Assembly (NCBI RefSeq): GCF_900102795.1
Contig: NZ_FMWG01000014.1
Span: 21,427 to 85,426 of the forward strand
From: Epibacterium ulvae
GTDB lineage: Bacteria; Pseudomonadota; Alphaproteobacteria; Rhodobacterales; Rhodobacteraceae
Direction: 5' to 3'
DNA length: 64,000 nt
Shown here: positions 17,386-28,889 of the stretch, piece by piece
Numbering within the stretch: position 1 is the stretch's first letter
Layout of the letters: every line of letters starts with the position of its first letter
Notes under the pieces: generated by a model
Database searches by the model: none
What the model saw: the letters and a program-made list of their open reading frames with translations, nothing else
Told to the model about the DNA's origin: nothing
Translations under genes and position numbers: made by a program

Positions 17386-20004
17386 ATGGCTGTTACGCCC
17401 ATGATGGCACAATATCTAGAGATCAAAGCTGCGCACCCTGATGCGCTCCTATTCTATCGAATGGGTGATTTCTATGAGATGTTTTTTGACGATGCGGTCA
17501 ACGCTGCAGAAGCACTGGATATTGCTCTCACCAAACGAGGCAAGTTGAACGGTGAAGACATCCCCATGTGCGGTGTGCCAGTCCATGCAGCCGAAGGGTA
17601 TCTGCTTTCTCTCATCCGCAAAGGATTTCGTGTGGCTGTCGGTGAACAACTTGAAAGCCCAGCAGAAGCCAAAAAACGCGGATCTAAATCAGTCGTAAAA
17701 CGCGATGTTGTGCGTCTAGTGACACCCGGTACGCTTACAGAAGATTCCTTACTAGAAGCGCGCAGACACAATTTTCTTGTGGCTTATAGTGAAGTGCGCG
17801 ATCAAGCTGCACTGGCCTGGGCAGATATATCGACCGGTGCGTTTCACGTGATGCCTCTCACCGCAGTCAGACTATCACCTGAACTTGCCCGTCTGGCGCC
17901 ATCTGAACTAATTGTTTCGGAAGGTGCCTCTTTCGAAACAACACGCCCCTTGGCAGATGAATATCGCATTCCAATCACCCCATTGGGTAAAGCCAGCTTT
18001 GACAGTTCGTCAGCAGAACGTCGGGTTTGCAACCTATTTAACGTCAGTGCATTAGATGGATTTGGCACGTTCAGCCGCGCCGAAATCTCTGCAATGGGCG
18101 CATTGATCGACTATCTGGAGATCACGCAAAAAGGTAAATTGCCCCTGCTGCAACCGCCAGTGCAAGAAGCCGAAGATCGCGTAGTTCAGATCGACGCTGC
18201 CACACGGCGCAATCTGGAGCTGACGCGCTCGCTGTCTGGCGGACGCACAGGCTCGCTGCTTGCTGTGGTTGATCGCACCGTGACACCAGGCGGCGCACGT
18301 TTGCTGGAACAACGGCTTTCAAGCCCCTCGCGCAATATGGATGTCATCCAATCACGCCTTGCGGCTGTGGATTTCGCCGTTGATCAAAGCCCGTTGTCAC
18401 AACGCCTGACCGAAGCTTTACGCAAAACACCCGATCTGGACAGGGCACTCTCACGTCTTGCACTTGATCGTGGCGGGCCACGCGATCTGGCAGCCATTCG
18501 CAATGCGTTGACGCAGGCAGAGATTATCGCAAATCTTTGCACGCCCCATGAGCTTCCACAACTTACGGCCAATGCCGTTAGCAGTTTGCTTGGCTTTGAT
18601 GAATTACTTGCTCTGCTAGACACCGCCCTTATCGCAGAGCCTCCCCTACTTGCACGTGATGGTGGTTTCATCGCATCAGGGTATGAGCCGGAACTTGATG
18701 AAGCGCGTACCTTGCGGGATGAGGGGCGCTCTGTCATCGCTGGCTTTCAGCAGAAATATGCAGAGCAGACGGGTATCACATCACTGAAAATCAAGCATAA
18801 CAATGTGCTTGGCTATTTCATCGAAACAACCGCAACCCATGCTGACAAGATGATGTCGCCCCCACTGTCCGAAACCTTCATACACCGTCAAACAACGGCC
18901 AATCAGGTCCGTTTCACGACAGTTGAACTGAGCGAGATAGAGACCCGTATCTTAAATGCAGGAAATCTGGCATTAGAGATCGAAAAACGGCTCTATACAG
19001 GACTATCAGAGGCCATTCTTATACAGGCTGCAGGCCTGAACCAGACTGCACGCGGCCTTGCAGAATTGGATCTGGTTAGTGCCTTAGCGGATCTTGCAAT
19101 TGCTGAAAACTGGTCGCGCCCTAAGGTCGATAATAGCCGTACCTTTGATATTTGCGGTGGTCGGCATCCCGTTGTTGAACATGCGTTACGGCAGCAAAAT
19201 GGAGCTCCTTTTGTGGCCAATGATTGCGATCTGAGCGCAGAAACCGGCGCTGCTGTATGGCTGCTCACCGGTCCAAACATGGCGGGTAAATCGACCTTCT
19301 TGCGCCAGAATGCCCTAATCGCGGTTCTTGCACAAATGGGCAGCTATGTACCCGCAGAACGTGCCCATATTGGATTAATCAGCCAATTGTTCAGCCGTGT
19401 TGGTGCCTCTGATGATCTCGCACGTGGGCGTTCAACCTTCATGGTGGAAATGGTAGAAACCGCGGCGATTTTAAATCAGGCCGACGCACGGGCACTGGTT
19501 ATTTTGGATGAAATCGGACGTGGAACCGCGACCTATGATGGGCTCTCTATCGCTTGGGCCACGTTGGAACACCTACATGAAACCAACCAATCCCGTGCGT
19601 TGTTTGCCACCCATTATCACGAGCTCACGCAGCTTGCGACAAAACTGCAAGGTGTCGAAAACGCGACGGTTTCAGTGAAAGAATGGGAAGGCGAAGTGAT
19701 CTTTCTACACGAGATCAAGAAAGGCGCGGCAGATCGATCTTATGGGGTTCAGGTTGCGCAGCTGGCAGGATTGCCGGCGAGTGTCGTTGCGCGTGCACGC
19801 GATGTTCTGGATATGCTCGAAAACGGTGCAACCCCCAAAATCCAGATCGATGATTTACCACTGTTTGCAGCGGTAGCCCCTACGCAGGTGAAAACAGCGA
19901 CCTCAGCCTCAGACACACTTTTAGACACCATCAATCCTGATGAGTTGTCTCCACGTGACGCGCTAGAGATGCTGTACAAACTTAAAGACCTGAAAACAAA
20001 ATAG
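17386..20004 (+). CDS. mutS: DNA mismatch repair protein MutS
   Basis: 872 residues from ATG 17386 (GGGGG seven bases upstream); the in-frame GTG 17338 would add 16 residues not typical of the family. Recognises mismatches and starts repair. The mismatch-binding region begins with MMAQYLEIK and has [11 protein letters not shown] (Phe wedge in this motif); the ATPase has [13 protein letters not shown] near 628, [15 protein letters not shown] and FATHYHEL. All motifs intact. Monocistronic, divergent from maeB. Confidence 0.97.
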   Translation: MAVTPMMAQYLEIKAAHPDALLFYRMGDFYEMFFDDAVNAAEALDIALTKRGKLNGEDIPMCGVPVHAAEGYLLSLIRKGFRVAVGEQLESPAEAKKRGSKSVVKRDVVRLVTPGTLTEDSLLEARRHNFLVAYSEVRDQAALAWADISTGAFHVMPLTAVRLSPELARLAPSELIVSEGASFETTRPLADEYRIPITPLGKASFDSSSAERRVCNLFNVSALDGFGTFSRAEISAMGALIDYLEITQKGKLPLLQPPVQEAEDRVVQIDAATRRNLELTRSLSGGRTGSLLAVVDRTVTPGGARLLEQRLSSPSRNMDVIQSRLAAVDFAVDQSPLSQRLTEALRKTPDLDRALSRLALDRGGPRDLAAIRNALTQAEIIANLCTPHELPQLTANAVSSLLGFDELLALLDTALIAEPPLLARDGGFIASGYEPELDEARTLRDEGRSVIAGFQQKYAEQTGITSLKIKHNNVLGYFIETTATHADKMMSPPLSETFIHRQTTANQVRFTTVELSEIETRILNAGNLALEIEKRLYTGLSEAILIQAAGLNQTARGLAELDLVSALADLAIAENWSRPKVDNSRTFDICGGRHPVVEHALRQQNGAPFVANDCDLSAETGAAVWLLTGPNMAGKSTFLRQNALIAVLAQMGSYVPAERAHIGLISQLFSRVGASDDLARGRSTFMVEMVETAAILNQADARALVILDEIGRGTATYDGLSIAWATLEHLHETNQSRALFATHYHELTQLATKLQGVENATVSVKEWEGEVIFLHEIKKGAADRSYGVQVAQLAGLPASVVARARDVLDMLENGATPKIQIDDLPLFAAVAPTQVKTATSASDTLLDTINPDELSPRDALEMLYKLKDLKTK

Positions 20005-20076
20005 CGGCCCGAATACATACATCAGACCGCTATCTATAGTTTGGAAGCTATCTGAGGCGGTGGAGCCTCAGATCCG

Positions 20077-20637
20077 TTAGGCAGGTGTGGATGACACGCC
20101 AACCTGCGCCGGCCGCAGCAAGCGGTCGTGCAGCATAAAGCCTTCGGCAGAAACCTGAATGATGTCGCCGGCTTTGGTGCCCGGCACAGGCGCTTCAAAC
20201 ATGGCTTCATGGAACTGCGGATCAAACCGGTCCCCTACTGCTGGGGTGATCACCTGAATTCCATGCTTTTCAAACACACCAACAAGTGCACGCATTGTCA
20301 GCTCAACGCCTTCGATCAAAGCAGCAGAGACTTCACGCTGCTCATCTGTTGCAGCTTCCAAAGCCCGTTTCAGGTTGTCATAGACAGGAAGCATATCCCG
20401 CGACAGTTTTGAGCCACCATATTGCTCTGCTTCGCGACGCGCCTTGTCACCGCGCTTACGTGCATTTTCAGCATCTGCCAATGCGCGCATAAAGCGATCT
20501 TTATACTCATCACGTTCCGCACGCAGGCTGTCGATTTCCAGATCGCCCTCGTCGATCTCATCCGTCAGCTCTGCCAACTCTTCCGCTTCCGCAGTTGCGA
20601 TATCATCCAGGAAATCTTCGTTTTTCGGCTCTGCCAT
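20077..20637 (-). CDS. grpE: GrpE nucleotide exchange factor
   Basis: 186 residues. Exchange factor of DnaK. The acidic N-terminus, long coiled-coil helix (about 40-90) and C-terminal beta domain with VGDRFDPQFHEAMF are typical. It lies 9 bases after hrcA, so the two form an operon, the usual order. dnaK-dnaJ are not in the window. Confidence 0.95.
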   Translation of the reverse strand: MAEPKNEDFLDDIATAEAEELAELTDEIDEGDLEIDSLRAERDEYKDRFMRALADAENARKRGDKARREAEQYGGSKLSRDMLPVYDNLKRALEAATDEQREVSAALIEGVELTMRALVGVFEKHGIQVITPAVGDRFDPQFHEAMFEAPVPGTKAGDIIQVSAEGFMLHDRLLRPAQVGVSSTPA

Positions 20638-20646
20638 GTTTCACCT

Positions 20647-21711
20647 CTAGCTCCGGTCAGACAATAATTTGCCCACCAGTTGTGCCGTGTAATCCACAAT
20701 CGGCACGATTCGTCCGTAATTCAGGCGCGTCGGGCCAATGACCCCCACCGCACCAATGATCTTTCGATCCGAGTTCATATAGGGAGACACCACCAAAGAG
20801 GAACCCGAAAGTGAGAAAAGTTTGTTCTCAGAGCCAATAAAAATGCGCACACCTTCGCCTTCTTCGGTTAATTGCAGAAAATCTGCGATATCCCGCTTGC
20901 GTTCAAGGTCATCAAAGAGGTGCCGCATCAGTTCCAGATCCGCCTCAGCATCATTTTCGGCCAATAGATTTGAGCGACCACGCACAATCAGGCGTGCATC
21001 TTCGGAATCATCATTGTCCCAAACCGCAAAACCACTTTCAATCAACTCGCCGGCGAGCGAATCAATCTCTTGGCGGCGCTTCTGGATTTCGCTTTGAACA
21101 TCACGCCGCGCTTCGCTAAGCGTGCGCCCTTCGATCAACGCATTCAGGAAATTCGCAGCCTCTCGCATTGAACTGGGCGTCTGACCAGGCGGTGGTGTAA
21201 AAAGACGATTTTCGACCTGACCATCTGAAAACACCAAAACAACAAGGGCCCGATCAGGTGCGAGAGAGACAAATTCGATATGTCGAATCTCAGCCTCATG
21301 TTTTGGGGTCAACACCAGAGAAGCTCCTTGTGTGACTCCTGATAACGCAGCACCAACCTGATCCAGCATCGCGCCCACATCGCCGGCATTTTGGCCCATT
21401 GTGGCGTCTATTTTTTGTTGATCCTGACGGTCGAGATCTCCGACCTCAAGAAGGCTATCCACAAACATACGCAACCCCATTTGGGTTGGCACCCGTCCTG
21501 CGGACACATGTGGACTGTCAAGAAGACCCAAGTATTCCAGATCCTGCATAACATTACGCACTGTCGCCGCACTGATCTTTTCGCTCAATGATCGGGTCAA
21601 GGTACGACTGCCGACCGGACCGCCACTGTCCAGATAGGTTTCAACCACGGCGCGGAACACATCGCGAGAGCGATCGTTCATGTCACTCAGGATGCTTTCT
21701 GCGTCATTCAT
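20647..21711 (-). CDS. hrcA: Heat-shock repressor HrcA
   Basis: 354 residues from ATG 21711. HrcA represses chaperone genes by binding CIRCE elements. The N-terminal winged helix (MNDRSRDVFRAVVETYLDSG followed by GPVGSRTL) and the dimerisation core with MGLRMFVDSLLEV and VVLVFSDGQVENRL are clear. The 5' flank (21712-21857) contains no recognisable CIRCE palindrome, so autoregulation is not supported here. Operon with grpE; divergent from rph. Confidence 0.94.
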   Translation of the reverse strand: MNDAESILSDMNDRSRDVFRAVVETYLDSGGPVGSRTLTRSLSEKISAATVRNVMQDLEYLGLLDSPHVSAGRVPTQMGLRMFVDSLLEVGDLDRQDQQKIDATMGQNAGDVGAMLDQVGAALSGVTQGASLVLTPKHEAEIRHIEFVSLAPDRALVVLVFSDGQVENRLFTPPPGQTPSSMREAANFLNALIEGRTLSEARRDVQSEIQKRRQEIDSLAGELIESGFAVWDNDDSEDARLIVRGRSNLLAENDAEADLELMRHLFDDLERKRDIADFLQLTEEGEGVRIFIGSENKLFSLSGSSLVVSPYMNSDRKIIGAVGVIGPTRLNYGRIVPIVDYTAQLVGKLLSDRS

Positions 21712-21857
21712 GATTTGCCACACCGATATTAGATCTGCTCTGTCATCTACGTAGAATAAACAGCAATGTCAGCAAGCCAAGCCTGAAATTCATGATCCGT
21801 GCTTGCATCCGCGCCGACGCCAAGGCTATCCCAAGCGCAGTAGATAAAGGATTACCG

Positions 21858-22571
21858 ATGCGACCCTCCGGACGACAGCTTGATGAAATGCGTTCTGTTT
21901 CTTTTGAAACCGGCTTTACCAAACATGCAGAAGGCTCATGCCTGATCAAAATGGGTGATACCCATGTGTTGTGCACCGCAACCCTTGACGAGCGCGTGCC
22001 ACCCTTCATCAAGGGATCGGGTTTGGGTTGGGTGACTGCAGAGTATGGAATGCTGCCCCGTGCAACCAACACACGGATGCGTCGCGAAGCGGCCAGCGGT
22101 AAACAAGGCGGCCGTACCGTAGAAATCCAGCGCCTGATCGGGCGCGCGCTCCGCGCCGGCGTGGATCGCGTCGCCTTGGGTGAGCGTCAGATTACCATCG
22201 ATTGCGATGTCCTGCAGGCAGATGGTGGCACGCGCTGTGCGTCTATCACGGGTGGTTGGGTCGCTTTACGTCTGGCTGTGAATAAATTGATGAAAGCCGG
22301 CGACGTGAAAATTGATCCTTTGGTAGATCCCGTGTCAGCGATCTCATGTGGTATCTATGCAGGTCAACCTGTTTTGGACTTGGATTACCCCGAAGATTCA
22401 GAAGCCGGCGTGGATGGGAACTTTATCATGACCGGCAGTGGCAACCTGATCGAGGTTCAAATGTCCGCCGAGGGATCTGTCTTCTCACGGGATCAAATGA
22501 ACCAACTGATGGATCTGGCCTCAAAAGGCACATCTGAACTGGCTGAAATGCAAAAGGCGGCCTGCGCATGA
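21858..22571 (+). CDS. rph: Ribonuclease PH
   Basis: 237 residues from ATG 21858 (AAAGGATTACCG upstream). Phosphorolytic 3' trimming of tRNA precursors. The start [38 protein letters not shown] and the phosphate-binding [16 protein letters not shown] are diagnostic. It overlaps rdgB by 4 bases; rph-rdgB-hemW form a tight operon. Confidence 0.96.
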   Translation: MRPSGRQLDEMRSVSFETGFTKHAEGSCLIKMGDTHVLCTATLDERVPPFIKGSGLGWVTAEYGMLPRATNTRMRREAASGKQGGRTVEIQRLIGRALRAGVDRVALGERQITIDCDVLQADGGTRCASITGGWVALRLAVNKLMKAGDVKIDPLVDPVSAISCGIYAGQPVLDLDYPEDSEAGVDGNFIMTGSGNLIEVQMSAEGSVFSRDQMNQLMDLASKGTSELAEMQKAACA

Positions 22572-23182
22572 CCCGTAAATTTGAAGGCGACCAGCTACTG
22601 GTCGCCACACACAACAAAGGTAAGCTGTCTGAAATGAAGACACTGCTGCAACCTTATGGCGTGACGGTTGTTGGCGCGGCTGAGATGAACCTCCCCGAGC
22701 CTCCAGAAACCGAGGACACCTTTGTTGGAAATGCACGTATCAAAGCTCATGCCGCTGCAAAAGCTACTGGCCTACCAGCTCTGTCTGATGACTCTGGTAT
22801 CACAATTGATGCACTAAATGGGGCACCTGGTGTCTATACAGCTGATTGGGCTGAAACAGGTGAAGGCCGCGATTTCATGATGGCCATGACACGCGCGAAT
22901 ACTGAATTAGACGCAATCAACGCCCCCCTGCCCCGGACTGCTCAGTTTCGCTGCACGCTGGTTCTTGCCTGGCCAGACGGACATGATGAAGTCTTTGAAG
23001 GCGTCATGCCCGGTCAATTGGTCTGGCCCATTCGTGGCGCACACGGCTTTGGCTATGATCCAATGTTTCAACCCGATGGTGAAATCATCACATGTGCTGA
23101 GATGGCTCCAGAAGATAAACACAAGATCAGCCACCGAGGCCGCGCCGTAACTGCTTTCGTCAAAGGATGCTTCAGTGGATGA
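22568..23182 (+). CDS. rdgB: XTP/dITP pyrophosphatase (RdgB/HAM1 family)
   Basis: 204 residues. Removes non-canonical purine nucleotides (ITP, XTP). [15 protein letters not shown] at the N-terminus, [13 protein letters not shown] and [12 protein letters not shown] are the family signatures. Its ATG overlaps the rph stop, and its own stop overlaps the hemW start. Confidence 0.96.
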   Translation: MTRKFEGDQLLVATHNKGKLSEMKTLLQPYGVTVVGAAEMNLPEPPETEDTFVGNARIKAHAAAKATGLPALSDDSGITIDALNGAPGVYTADWAETGEGRDFMMAMTRANTELDAINAPLPRTAQFRCTLVLAWPDGHDEVFEGVMPGQLVWPIRGAHGFGYDPMFQPDGEIITCAEMAPEDKHKISHRGRAVTAFVKGCFSG

Positions 23183-24329
23183 CTGGCGTAACGGGGGCTT
23201 CGGCCTGTATGTCCATTGGCCATTCTGCCAAGCCAAATGCCCCTATTGCGATTTTAACAGCCACGTCGTTTCTCATATTGATCAAAGCCGTTGGGCAGAT
23301 GCCTATATCATCGAACTCGAACGCCATGCGGAACAGCTAAAGGGTCGAGTTTTGAACTCGATCTTTTTTGGCGGTGGCACACCGTCTTTGATGCACCCAG
23401 ATACTGTTGCGACAGTCATTGAAAAAGCGCGTTCCATCTGGCCCTTTGCCAATGACATTGAAATCTCATTAGAAGCAAACCCCGGGTCAGTTGAGGCTGG
23501 ACGCTTTGCCGGCTATCGCGACGGCGGTATCAACAGAATTTCAATGGGCGTTCAGGCACTCAACGGCGAGGATCTACGGCGTCTTGGTCGTATCCATTCA
23601 GTTGCAGAAGCTAAAACAGCTTTTGACACCGCACGTTCTATCTTTGATCGGGTTAGCTTTGATCTGATTTATGCCCGACAAGGACAGAGCCTAGAGGACT
23701 GGCGGCTGGAACTGAAAGAGGCCCTATCTATGGCGATAGATCATCTGTCTCTTTACCAACTGACAATCGAGGACGGCACCGCATTTGGCGATAGATATGC
23801 ACGTGGTAAACTTCGTGACCTGCCAACGGATGATACTGCTGCAGACATGTATCAAGCGACACAAGACATCTGCGCAAACTATGATATGGTCGGATATGAA
23901 ATTTCAAACCACGCCAAAGCCGGCGCTGAATCGCGACACAATCTAATCTACTGGCGCTATGGAGACTATCTGGGTATCGGGCCTGGTGCACATGGTCGTT
24001 TATCTTTGAATGACACAAAGATCGCGACTGAGTGCCATCGCGCTCCTGGAGCTTGGTTAGACGCTGTCAAAAATGGCTCCGGAATATCATCAACCGAAAC
24101 GCTAACACCCCAAGACAGCGCTGTTGAATTTTTGATGATGGGCCTTCGCTTAAAAGAAGGTATTGATATGCACCGCTATACACAGCTTTCTGGAACATCT
24201 CTGCCCGCTGCTGGCGTCCAACACCTTGTCGATATGGGAATGGTAACTACCTGTAAGGAGAGATTGGCCGCGACAGACAAAGGTCGTGCGGTTTTAAACG
24301 CTGTATTACGCGAACTTTTACTGGATTAA
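23175..24329 (+). CDS. hemW: Radical SAM protein HemW (heme chaperone)
   Basis: 384 residues from GTG 23175 (AAAGGA eight bases upstream), overlapping the rdgB end. The radical-SAM cluster motif CQAKCPYC places Cys at 18, 22 and 25. The fourth Cys that marks true coproporphyrinogen dehydrogenase HemN is absent (CDFN follows), which identifies HemW, a heme-binding chaperone, rather than HemN. Other family marks are FFGGGTPSLM and HLSLYQLTIE. Confidence 0.92.
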   Translation: MDDWRNGGFGLYVHWPFCQAKCPYCDFNSHVVSHIDQSRWADAYIIELERHAEQLKGRVLNSIFFGGGTPSLMHPDTVATVIEKARSIWPFANDIEISLEANPGSVEAGRFAGYRDGGINRISMGVQALNGEDLRRLGRIHSVAEAKTAFDTARSIFDRVSFDLIYARQGQSLEDWRLELKEALSMAIDHLSLYQLTIEDGTAFGDRYARGKLRDLPTDDTAADMYQATQDICANYDMVGYEISNHAKAGAESRHNLIYWRYGDYLGIGPGAHGRLSLNDTKIATECHRAPGAWLDAVKNGSGISSTETLTPQDSAVEFLMMGLRLKEGIDMHRYTQLSGTSLPAAGVQHLVDMGMVTTCKERLAATDKGRAVLNAVLRELLLD

Positions 24330-24330
24330 T

Positions 24331-24684
24331 ATGCGGGTTCTTTATTCAGCTTTAGGCTGCCTTTGTGTAGCCCTTGCAGCGATTGGTGCAGCCCTGCCCC
24401 TACTGCCAACCGTGCCATTTCTACTCCTCGCGACGTTCTTCTTTGCACGTTCCTCAGAACGCTTACACACCTGGCTTATTGGACACGCAACCTTTGGTCC
24501 AATGATTGAAGACTGGCAAAGCTCTGGTGTAATCCGCCCAAAAGCAAAAATAGCGGCAACCGTATCAGTTGCCGCTGCTTTCAGTCTATCGCTTGCTTAT
24601 GGGCTTTCACTGCATCTTTTACTAATCCAAGCCACCACATTAAGCGTCGTATTACTGTTTATATGGACACGCCCTAACGGCTAA
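24331..24684 (+). CDS. DUF454 (YbaN-like) inner-membrane protein
   Basis: 117 residues with three hydrophobic segments. The pattern GAALPLLPTVPFLLLATFFF followed by ARSSERLHTWL is the DUF454 signature. Function unknown. It starts 1 base after the hemW stop and its 3' end overlaps the convergent parB by 11 bases. Confidence 0.88.
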   Translation: MRVLYSALGCLCVALAAIGAALPLLPTVPFLLLATFFFARSSERLHTWLIGHATFGPMIEDWQSSGVIRPKAKIAATVSVAAAFSLSLAYGLSLHLLLIQATTLSVVLLFIWTRPNG

Positions 24685-25573
24685 GCAAATTGCAAAGCTC
24701 ATCCAATTGATCCAGATCGTTATATGAGATCGTAACTGAACCAGATTCTTTGCCTGGCGTGTGATCAATAGAGACTTGCATCTTTAAGGTTGCTGATAGG
24801 TCACCTTCCAATGCGCGCGTATCTGCATCTTTATCATCAGATGGTTTTGATCGACGTTTCGCAGCTGGCCTATCCCCTGTTACATCTTTCTTTACCAAAG
24901 CTTCGGTCGCGCGAACCGACAAGCCACCTTTAACGATCTTTTTGGCAAGATCAGATGCATTATCAGATGTGATCAATGCGCGCGCATGGCCTGCAGACAA
25001 TTGACGTTCATGAACCAACTGTTGCACATCGTCAGGCAGGTGAAGCAACCGGACAAGATTGGCGATATAACTCCGGCTCTTCCCCAGTGCTTCCGCCATC
25101 TTCTCTTGTGTGTGGCCAAATTTTTCCATGAGCTGCTTGTAGCTCATCGCTTCTTCCATAGCATTTAGATCAGCACGTTGAATGTTTTCGATGATAGCAA
25201 CTTCCATCATCTCAACATCAGAATAGTCGCGGATCAGAACCGGAACTTCGTGGAGTTTAGCACCCTGAGCAGCTCTCCAGCGACGTTCACCCGCAACGAT
25301 CTCATACATTCCACCGGGTCGTGGACGCACGATCAGCGGCTGCAAAACGCCTTTTTCCCGGATCGATGCTGTCAGATCATCCAGATCTTCTTGAAGGAAT
25401 TGCCGACGTGGCTGATCAGGATTTGCACGTACCTTTTCAATCGGGACCAATACTTCTGCATTCCGCGGCGCTTGCGTCGCGGTGCTCACGGGTTCAGGAT
25501 TTACGTCTGCCATCAATGCCGATAGTCCCCGTCCAAGGCCACGGGGCTTTCCCTTTTCTTTTTCTTTTGCCAT
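24674..25573 (-). CDS. parB: Chromosome-partitioning protein ParB
   Basis: 299 residues. Binds parS near the origin and spreads as a CTP clamp to segregate the chromosome. Visible: N-terminal [10 protein letters not shown] (ParA-interacting end), the CTPase motifs with [12 protein letters not shown] and GERRWRAA, the helix-turn-helix with [16 protein letters not shown], and a basic linker leading to the C-terminal dimer domain. Downstream of parA by 16 bases. Two perfect parS sites lie at 26962 and 28870. Confidence 0.97.
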   Translation of the reverse strand: MAKEKEKGKPRGLGRGLSALMADVNPEPVSTATQAPRNAEVLVPIEKVRANPDQPRRQFLQEDLDDLTASIREKGVLQPLIVRPRPGGMYEIVAGERRWRAAQGAKLHEVPVLIRDYSDVEMMEVAIIENIQRADLNAMEEAMSYKQLMEKFGHTQEKMAEALGKSRSYIANLVRLLHLPDDVQQLVHERQLSAGHARALITSDNASDLAKKIVKGGLSVRATEALVKKDVTGDRPAAKRRSKPSDDKDADTRALEGDLSATLKMQVSIDHTPGKESGSVTISYNDLDQLDELCNLLSR

Positions 25574-25589
25574 TAGTGCCTCCGTACGG

Positions 25590-26399
25590 CTAGGCCGCTA
25601 TATTTTGATGCTTAGTCAACATTTCGCCTGCCAATTCACGATATGCCTTAGCACCTGTAGAATTGGTATCGTAACTGAGAACAGGTAACGCAAATGAAGG
25701 TGCTTCGCTGACACGTACATTGCGCGGAATTTTTGTCTCGAATACCAACTCTCCAAGGTTATCCCGTGCGTCTTGTTCAACCTGCAATGAAAGATTATTA
25801 CGACGATCATACATCGTCAAAACGACACCTTCGATCCGAAGGTTTGGATTGGCTGATTGGCGCACATCCCGAATGGTGAGCATCAATTGTGATACCCCTT
25901 CTAGTGCGAAGAATTCACTCTGCAACGGAATCAACACTGAATCTGATGCAACCATTGCATTGACTGTCAGCAGATTCAGCGAAGGCGGGCAATCAATCAG
26001 GATATAATCCCATTCATATTCTTCCATTAGCGGCTGACGTAATGCATCATGCAAAAGGAAACTGCGTTTTTCATTTGCAAACAGTTCAATATCCGCTGAA
26101 CTCAAATCGATCGTTGATGGAATAATTGCAAGATCGTCAATTTCTGTCTGACGAATTACATCAGCTAAGGGCGCATCTTCTACCAACAGATCATATGTGG
26201 TACGAATCCGATCCGGCGTTTCAATACCCAATCCAGTTGATGCATTCCCTTGAGGATCCAGATCGACAACCAGAACACGTAAACCACTTTCAACAAGTGC
26301 TGCTGCGAGATTGATTGTTGTCGTCGTTTTCCCTACACCACCTTTTTGATTAGCAACCGAAATGATGCGTGGCCCATATGGGCGGGAAAAATCAGACAC
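25590..26399 (-). CDS. parA: Chromosome-partitioning ATPase ParA
   Basis: 269 residues. Walker-type ATPase that moves ParB-parS complexes. The deviant Walker A is KGGVGKTTT at about 19-27, with LVVDLDPQGNAST and DYILIDCPPSLNLLT following. Its start overlaps the rsmG stop by 8 bases; order mnmE-mnmG-rsmG-parA-parB is the classical origin-proximal cluster. Confidence 0.97.
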   Translation of the reverse strand: MSDFSRPYGPRIISVANQKGGVGKTTTTINLAAALVESGLRVLVVDLDPQGNASTGLGIETPDRIRTTYDLLVEDAPLADVIRQTEIDDLAIIPSTIDLSSADIELFANEKRSFLLHDALRQPLMEEYEWDYILIDCPPSLNLLTVNAMVASDSVLIPLQSEFFALEGVSQLMLTIRDVRQSANPNLRIEGVVLTMYDRRNNLSLQVEQDARDNLGELVFETKIPRNVRVSEAPSFALPVLSYDTNSTGAKAYRELAGEMLTKHQNIAA

Positions 26400-27006
26400 G
26401 AGCGATCCCCTGAATTTTTAAAATAACCGCTTTTGGTTCGGTTTCACTTCTAATGCTTTCGCAATCAAACTGCCATCGCTCTCTTGCGTTATCCACTTCT
26501 TTTTTCCAAGTTTGCCCTTTGGGGAAAAGAGCCACACCATCCTTCGCAAGATGTCGCTCACAAAATTCAAAAAGAAGGCTTAAATCTGCAAGTGCACGAG
26601 CTGACAACACATCTGCGCACATTGCATCAACGTGCTCAATACGCTTACTAACAACGTTTATGCTTATACCGCATTCCCGCGCGACGTTTCGAAGGAATGC
26701 AGATTTACGTTGATCACTTTCTATCAAGGTAAATTTCGTATTTGGACTTATCTCATGAGCAAGGATTGCAGAAACGACGCCAGGGAAGCCGCCTCCGCTG
26801 CCGATATCTACCCAATTTTCAGAAAAATCTACTGAACGAAAAACTTGAACTGAATCTTGAATATGTCGCGTCCACAGATCCGTAAGGCTGTTTTTTGAAA
26901 CAAGGTTGATCTTTGGGTTCCATTTAATGATGGTTTGTTCAAAGATCTGAAGTCTTTCAAATGTTTCACGTGAAACATTTAAACGTTCGTGCCAATCCTC
27001 GTTCAT
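26392..27006 (-). CDS. rsmG: 16S rRNA (guanine527-N7) methyltransferase
   Basis: 204 residues, SAM-dependent. [15 protein letters not shown] is the SAM-binding loop and [13 protein letters not shown] the family N-terminal signature. The codons for NVSRETF near the N-terminus embed a perfect parS site (26962-26977). It overlaps mnmG upstream by 4 bases and parA downstream by 8. Confidence 0.96.
   Translation of the reverse strand: MNEDWHERLNVSRETFERLQIFEQTIIKWNPKINLVSKNSLTDLWTRHIQDSVQVFRSVDFSENWVDIGSGGGFPGVVSAILAHEISPNTKFTLIESDQRKSAFLRNVARECGISINVVSKRIEHVDAMCADVLSARALADLSLLFEFCERHLAKDGVALFPKGQTWKKEVDNARERWQFDCESIRSETEPKAVILKIQGIARV
26962..26977. promoter_or_regulatory. parS site (within rsmG)
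   Basis: Exact palindrome TGTTTCACGTGAAACA, identical to the widely conserved ParB-binding parS consensus. It lies inside the rsmG coding sequence, about 5.3 kb from the inferred origin and next to parAB. Confidence 0.95.
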
Positions 27007-28886
27007 ACCGCACGTGCCTTATTAATATTATCACGCTTTAAACGCGCCAGAAGCAATGCCAACGCCGCTGGAGTCACGCCTTCAACACGTGAGGCTTGCG
27101 CCAGACTTTCAGGTTTAGCACGGGTCAGCTTTAACTTCACTTCATTTGATAATCCATCAACAATGTCGTAATCAAAATCGACAGGTATACGATATCCTTC
27201 GTCTCGTTTCATCGCAGCAATTTCTTTTTGTTGCCGCGTAATGTAATGCGCATACAGTGCGTCACGCTCAACTTGCCGGCGGATATCGCTGGATGTATCG
27301 GACAATTCAGGCAGCAGCGCTATCAAATTTTCAAAATTCACATCAGGAAATGCCAAAATAGCCGTGCCAGTCCGCTTATTTCCGTCTTGATTTACTTTGA
27401 TACCCACTCTTTGAATTTGGGTAGGTGTAAAAATCTGACGATCTAAAACATCCCTCGCCTTCGTCAACTGGTCCATCTTCTCACCAAACAATGCCTTGCG
27501 TGCATCAGAGACACAGCCAAGTTCAACACCTGTAGGAGTCAATCTTTGGTCCGCATTGTCAGCACGTAGTGAAAGCCGGAATTCTGCTCTTGATGTAAAC
27601 ATACGATAGGGTTCGGAAACCCCATTTGTTGTTAAATCATCAATCATCACGCCAATATAGCTATTTGATCTACAAAATACGAACGGTTCCTTATTCAAGC
27701 AACTTAAAGCAGCATTTAATCCCGCGACCATCCCCTGCGCTGCAGCTTCCTCATATCCCGTCGTTCCGTTGATCTGCCCCGCTAGATACAATCCTGGAAT
27801 ATCTTTTAAAGACAGTTGCGAGGTAAGCGTACGTGGGTCGATGTAATCATACTCAATTGCATATCCCGGTTGCAGAATTTTAGCATTCTCCAGACCAAAG
27901 ATAGAACGTACATAATCATATTGAACATCTTGAGGTAGGCTCGTCGAAATACCATTGGGGTAAATAGTATGATCATTCACTCCCTCTGGTTCTAGAAATA
28001 TCTGATGAGATGTCTTTTCAGAGAAGCGTACGATCTTATCTTCTATAGAGGGGCAATAGCGCGGACCAACACCATCGATATGTCCCCCATACATTGCTGA
28101 GCGTTCCAAATTTTCTCGGATGATATCATGCGTCTTCTGGTTCGTGTGCGTTATTCCGCAGCTTACCTGCTTCGCAGAAAGCCGCTTGGTCATGAATGAG
28201 AAAAATACAGGATCATCATCTCCTGGCTGAGAATCCAGTACATCCCAGTTGATAGTACGGCCATCTAACCGTGGTGGCGTACCAGTTTTCAATCGACCGA
28301 GTGGTAATTTAAAACTGTCGAGCCGTTCTGCCAATTTGATCGAAGGCTTATCTCCCATACGACCGCCAGGCCGCGAGACATCCCCTATATGAACAACACC
28401 GCGTAAGAACGTCCCGGAAGTCAGAATTACACTCTTTGAAGAAATCTCGCTACCATCTGCCAATTGAACACCAGAAACGTGTCCTTTTATCATAATAAAA
28501 TCAGTAACTTCACCTTCGACTATATCAAGGCTTTCCTGATTTTCAGTAGCACGCAGCATTTCGGATTGATAAATGGCCCGATCAGATTGTGCGCGTGGGC
28601 CTTGAACAGCTGGTCCTTTACGTCGATTTAGAAGCCTAAATTGGATACCTGCTAAATCAGCAATTTTCCCCATCACACCATCAAGAGCGTCAATTTCGCG
28701 AACCAAATGCCCCTTACCCAGGCCGCCAATGGCCGGATTGCACGACATCACTCCAATTCCAGCACGCTTGAGCGTCACCAACAGAGTACGAACACCTAAA
28801 CGAGCAGATGCATGAGCTGCTTCAGTTCCAGCATGGCCGCCACCGACAACGATCACATCGTAATCTGAATGTTTCACGTGAAACAC
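27003..28886 (-). CDS. mnmG: tRNA uridine 5-carboxymethylaminomethyl modification enzyme MnmG (GidA)
   Basis: 627 residues, FAD-dependent; with MnmE it modifies wobble uridine 34 of some tRNAs. The dinucleotide-binding motif [20 protein letters not shown] and [20 protein letters not shown] are diagnostic, as is [19 protein letters not shown] near residue 440. The first codons (MFHVKH) are a perfect parS site. Directly follows mnmE. Confidence 0.97.
   Translation of the reverse strand: MFHVKHSDYDVIVVGGGHAGTEAAHASARLGVRTLLVTLKRAGIGVMSCNPAIGGLGKGHLVREIDALDGVMGKIADLAGIQFRLLNRRKGPAVQGPRAQSDRAIYQSEMLRATENQESLDIVEGEVTDFIMIKGHVSGVQLADGSEISSKSVILTSGTFLRGVVHIGDVSRPGGRMGDKPSIKLAERLDSFKLPLGRLKTGTPPRLDGRTINWDVLDSQPGDDDPVFFSFMTKRLSAKQVSCGITHTNQKTHDIIRENLERSAMYGGHIDGVGPRYCPSIEDKIVRFSEKTSHQIFLEPEGVNDHTIYPNGISTSLPQDVQYDYVRSIFGLENAKILQPGYAIEYDYIDPRTLTSQLSLKDIPGLYLAGQINGTTGYEEAAAQGMVAGLNAALSCLNKEPFVFCRSNSYIGVMIDDLTTNGVSEPYRMFTSRAEFRLSLRADNADQRLTPTGVELGCVSDARKALFGEKMDQLTKARDVLDRQIFTPTQIQRVGIKVNQDGNKRTGTAILAFPDVNFENLIALLPELSDTSSDIRRQVERDALYAHYITRQQKEIAAMKRDEGYRIPVDFDYDIVDGLSNEVKLKLTRAKPESLAQASRVEGVTPAALALLLARLKRDNINKARAV
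28870..28885. promoter_or_regulatory. parS site (at the start of mnmG)
   Basis: Exact TGTTTCACGTGAAACA overlapping the mnmG start and encoding MFHVKH. Second perfect copy in the window, 1.9 kb from the first and about 3.4 kb from the inferred origin. Confidence 0.95.
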
Positions 28887-28889
28887 TCC

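Noticed and set aside
21712..21857. CIRCE element for HrcA autoregulation
   Set aside because: No TTAGCACTC-N9-GAGTGCTAA or close variant seen between hrcA and rph.
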